Assembly: GCA_964020155.1 (NCBI GenBank)
Contig: OZ026560.1
Coordinates: 387,501-412,500 of the forward strand
Length of the DNA: 25,000 bases
From: Chondrilla cf. caribensis
Taxonomy: Eukaryota > Porifera > Demospongiae > Chondrillida > Chondrillidae
Reading direction: 5' to 3'
The notes under the pieces were generated by a model. That model was not told the origin of the DNA. It made no database searches and saw only the letters and a program-made list of their open reading frames with translations. Numbering within the stretch: position 1 is the first letter of the stretch; each line of letters starts with the position of its first letter. Both the position numbers and the translations under genes were made by a program. This document shows positions 22,501-25,000 of this stretch, piece by piece.

Positions 22501-24198
22501 AGGTGGCTCGTAACCCCAGTTACATTGGAAGGTGCTTAAAATATTTTCAATGTATGGGAGAGTATAGGAGAGAAAAACGCTAAGCACCTTTTTTCATGCT
22601 TCATGGGGGAGGGGGCGTGTCATCTTGATATTTCAGACAGAGCTAGATATGGACGTGAGCTAACTTCTGAAACAATTCCCATCTCAATAGGTGGCTCGTA
22701 ACCCCAGTTACATTGGAAGGTGCTTAAAATATTTTCAATGTATGGGAGAGTATAGGAGAGAAAACGCTAAGCACCTTTTTGCATACCTCATGGGAGAGGT
22801 GGCGTGTCACCTTGATATTTTAAACAGTGCTAGCTGGAGACGTAAGGTAACTTCTGAAAGAATTCCCATCTCAATAGGTGGCTCGTAACCCCAGTTACAT
22901 TGGAAGGTGCTTAAAATATTTTCAATGTATGGGAGAGTATAGGAGAGAAAAACGCTAAGCACCTTTTTTCATAGCTCATGGGAGAGGGGACGTGTCACCA
23001 TGATATTTTAGACAGACCTAGATAGGGACGTGAGCTAACATCTGAAACAATTCCCATCTCAATAGGTGGCTCGTAACCCCAGTTACATTGGAAGGTGCTT
23101 AATATTTTTTCAATATATGGGAGAGTACAGGAGAGAAAACGCTAAGCACCTTTTTCCATACCTCATGGGAGAGGGGGCGTGTCATCTTGATATTTTAGAC
23201 AGACCTAGATAGGGATGTGAGCTAACTTCTGAAACAATTCCCATCTCAATAGGTGGCTCGTAACCCCAGTTACATTGGAAGGTGCTTAATATTTTTTCAA
23301 TGTATGGGAGAGTATAGGAGAGAAAATGCTAAGCACCTTTTTCCATAGCTCATGTGAGAGGGGGCGTGTCATCTTGATATTTTAGACAGACCTAGATAGG
23401 GACGTTAGCTCACTTCTGAAACAATTGCCATCTCAATAGGTGGCTCGTAACCCCAGTTACATTGGAAGGTGCTTAATATTTTTTCAATGTATGGGAGAGT
23501 ATAGGAGAGAAAATGCTAAGCACCTTTTTCCATAGCTCATGTGAGAGGGGGCGTGTCATCTTGATATTTTAGACAGACCTAGATAGGGACGTGAGCTAAC
23601 ATCTGAAACAATTCCCATCTCAATAGGTGGCTCGTAACCCCAGTTACATTGGAAGGTGCTTAATAGTTTTTTAATGTATGGGAGAGTATAGGAGAGAAAA
23701 CGCTAAGCACCTTTTTCCATAGCTCATGGGAGAGGGGGCGTGTCATCTTGATATTTTAGACAGACCTAGATAGGGACGTGAGCTAACATCTGAAACAATT
23801 CCCATCTCAATAGGTGGCTCGTAACCCCAGCTACATTGGAAGGTGCTTAAAATATTTTCAATGTATGGGAGAGTATAGGAGAGAAAACGCTAAGCACTTT
23901 TCTGTATATCTCATGGGGGAGGATGTTTATCAGCTGTATATATTAAACATTCTTAACTGGGATTGTAAGCGAACTTCTGAAACAATTCCCATCTCAATAG
24001 GTGGCTCGTAACCCCAGCTAATTGGAAGGTGCTTGATATTTTTTCAATGTATGGGAGAGTATAGGAGAGAAAATGGTAAGCACCTTTTTGTATAGTTCAT
24101 GGGGGAGGGGGCGTGTCAACTTAACATTTTAAACTAAACTAGTCGGTGACGTGAACTAAATTCTGAAACAATTCCCATCTCAATAGGTGGCTCGTAAC
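16524..24198. repeat. 187-bp satellite array, about 41 tandem copies
   Basis: Units run from AGCTACATTGGAAGGTGCTT to GGTGGCTCGTAACCCC. Starts at 16524, 16711 and 16898 give a 187-bp period, and (24198-16523)/187 is 41. Most units differ at only a few positions. Variable sites include TTAATATTTTTTC / TTAATACTTTTTC / TTAATAGTTTTTTA / TTAAAATATTTTC, CCATACCTC / TCATAGCTC / CATAACTC, and CACCATG / CATCTTG. Each unit contains AAGGTGCTTA and, about 41 bp later, its inverse TAAGCACCTT. The last two units, and those starting near 21766 and 22703, are the most diverged. There is no gene inside; the 65-codon open frames start at GTG and exist only because a TAG is lost in variant units. Confidence 0.97.
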
Positions 24199-25000
24199 AT
24201 TTTTTTGCTTGTCACCACGAGGCCCATGGCACACTCAGGACTGTTTGCATGCATCTGAAATTGTGTTGATGAGTTTAGCACGGACATTGGGCAACCCTTG
24301 GTGACCAGCAACATGATGTCAAATCACCTGAGTTATCACCACAAGGCGTATTACACTTATATTGAAATGTACATACAAATGTATAATGCTATGTGCCATA
24401 TGGACACCTAGGAGAATTTCATCAGCAACAAAACCTATCATTTTTGTTATCAAAAGGTCCGTATTAGTTCCAGGAGTGTGTCCGTACATTTGCATTCGAT
24501 CTATGATGCATTATGTGCACACAGGAGAGGCCGTGGTGACAAGTATAAAAATTGACAATTTTTTCCTTGTCACCACGAGGCCCATAGCACACTCAGGACG
24601 GTTTGTATGCATCCACAATTGTGTTGGTGAGTTAAGCACGGACACTGGGCAGCCCTTGGTGACCAGTAGCGTGATGTCAAATCACCTGAGATATCACCAC
24701 AAGGCGTATTACTCTCATATTGAAATGTGCATACAAATGCTATGTGCCATATGAACATCTGAGAGAATTTTCATTAGCAACAAAACCTATCATTTTTGTT
24801 ATCAAAAGGACCGCATTAGTTCCAGAAGTGTGTCCGTGCATTCGTATTGGATGTAGGATGCATTATGTGCACACAGGAGAGGCCGTGGTGACAAGCATAA
24901 AAATTGACATTTTTTTGCTTGTCACCACGAGGCCCATAGCACAATCAGGACGGTTTGTATACATCCCAAATTGTGTTGGTGAGTTAAGCACGAACACTGG
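24199..25000. repeat. About 355-bp tandem repeat with inverted ends (2.2 copies, runs off window)
   Basis: Units begin at the motif TTGTCACCACGAGGCCCAT (24209, 24567, 24919), spacings 358 and 352 bp. Each ends GGCCGTGGTGACAAG followed by a T-poor spacer ATAAAAATTGAC, so the unit is bounded by inverted copies of CTTGTCACCACG. Inside, CTTGGTGACCAG and ATCACCACAAGGCG are further relatives of the same motif. No ORF is convincing. Confidence 0.88.

Noticed and set aside
21754..24011. Three similar 65-codon ORFs starting MARNPSYIGRCLKYFQCMGE
   Set aside because: They lie in phase with the 187-bp satellite, begin at GTG rather than ATG, and exist because variant units lost a TAG. Likeness follows from the 5-unit block copy.
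16524..24198. CRISPR-like array
   Set aside because: The repeat unit is 187 bp with no unique spacers, in an intron-bearing animal genome.

Overview
This is an animal nuclear window. All five gene families found are animal genes, the coding genes are split by short GT-AG introns (only the two aprataxins have none), and the spacers are full of microsatellites, minisatellites and fold-back elements. The compact layout, with divergent gene pairs sharing promoters of under 170 bp, suggests an early-branching marine invertebrate such as a demosponge. That placement is an inference; the sequence shows 'metazoan' much more firmly than 'sponge'. Six genes were assembled exon by exon, and their reading phases agree across every internal splice junction.

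Left third (1-7091): a divergent pair. On the minus strand is the 5' half of alpha-L-iduronidase, a lysosomal glycosidase (nine exons, 3657 down to 497; the rest lies beyond the left edge). On the plus strand is an amnionless-like type I membrane protein (eight exons, 3785-7091), the cubilin partner in endocytosis. Their start codons are 127 bp apart, and the spacer holds a TCACGTGA palindrome resembling a lysosomal-gene (CLEAR/M-box) site. The introns carry long CA/GT microsatellites, a 25-bp and a 23-bp minisatellite, and a near-perfect 137-bp fold-back palindrome at the left edge.

Middle (7092-11428): no confidently identified gene. It is mainly an imperfect tandem duplication of a roughly 2.0-kb block, each copy carrying a fold-back element of about 245 bp. 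The second copy ends 68 bp before the start codon of the next gene.

11429-15991: mitochondrial ribosomal protein mL54 (two exons, plus), then two intronless, head-to-head aprataxin paralogues (minus and plus) with HIT and C2H2 domains but no FHA domain, then a C5orf63-type glutaredoxin-like protein (plus; first exon not located). One aprataxin promoter side has a perfect palindromic kappaB-like site.

Right third (16524-25000): about 41 tandem copies of a 187-bp satellite, each with an internal 10-bp inverted repeat, showing nested block duplications of 5, 7 and 16 units. It joins directly to a second tandem family of about 355 bp with inverted-repeat ends that runs off the right edge. No gene is visible in this third.

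The genes do not form one pathway. IDUA and amnionless both serve the endolysosomal system, the aprataxins repair abortive DNA ligation ends, and mL54 and the glutaredoxin-like protein have separate roles (mitochondrial translation and probable thiol redox).
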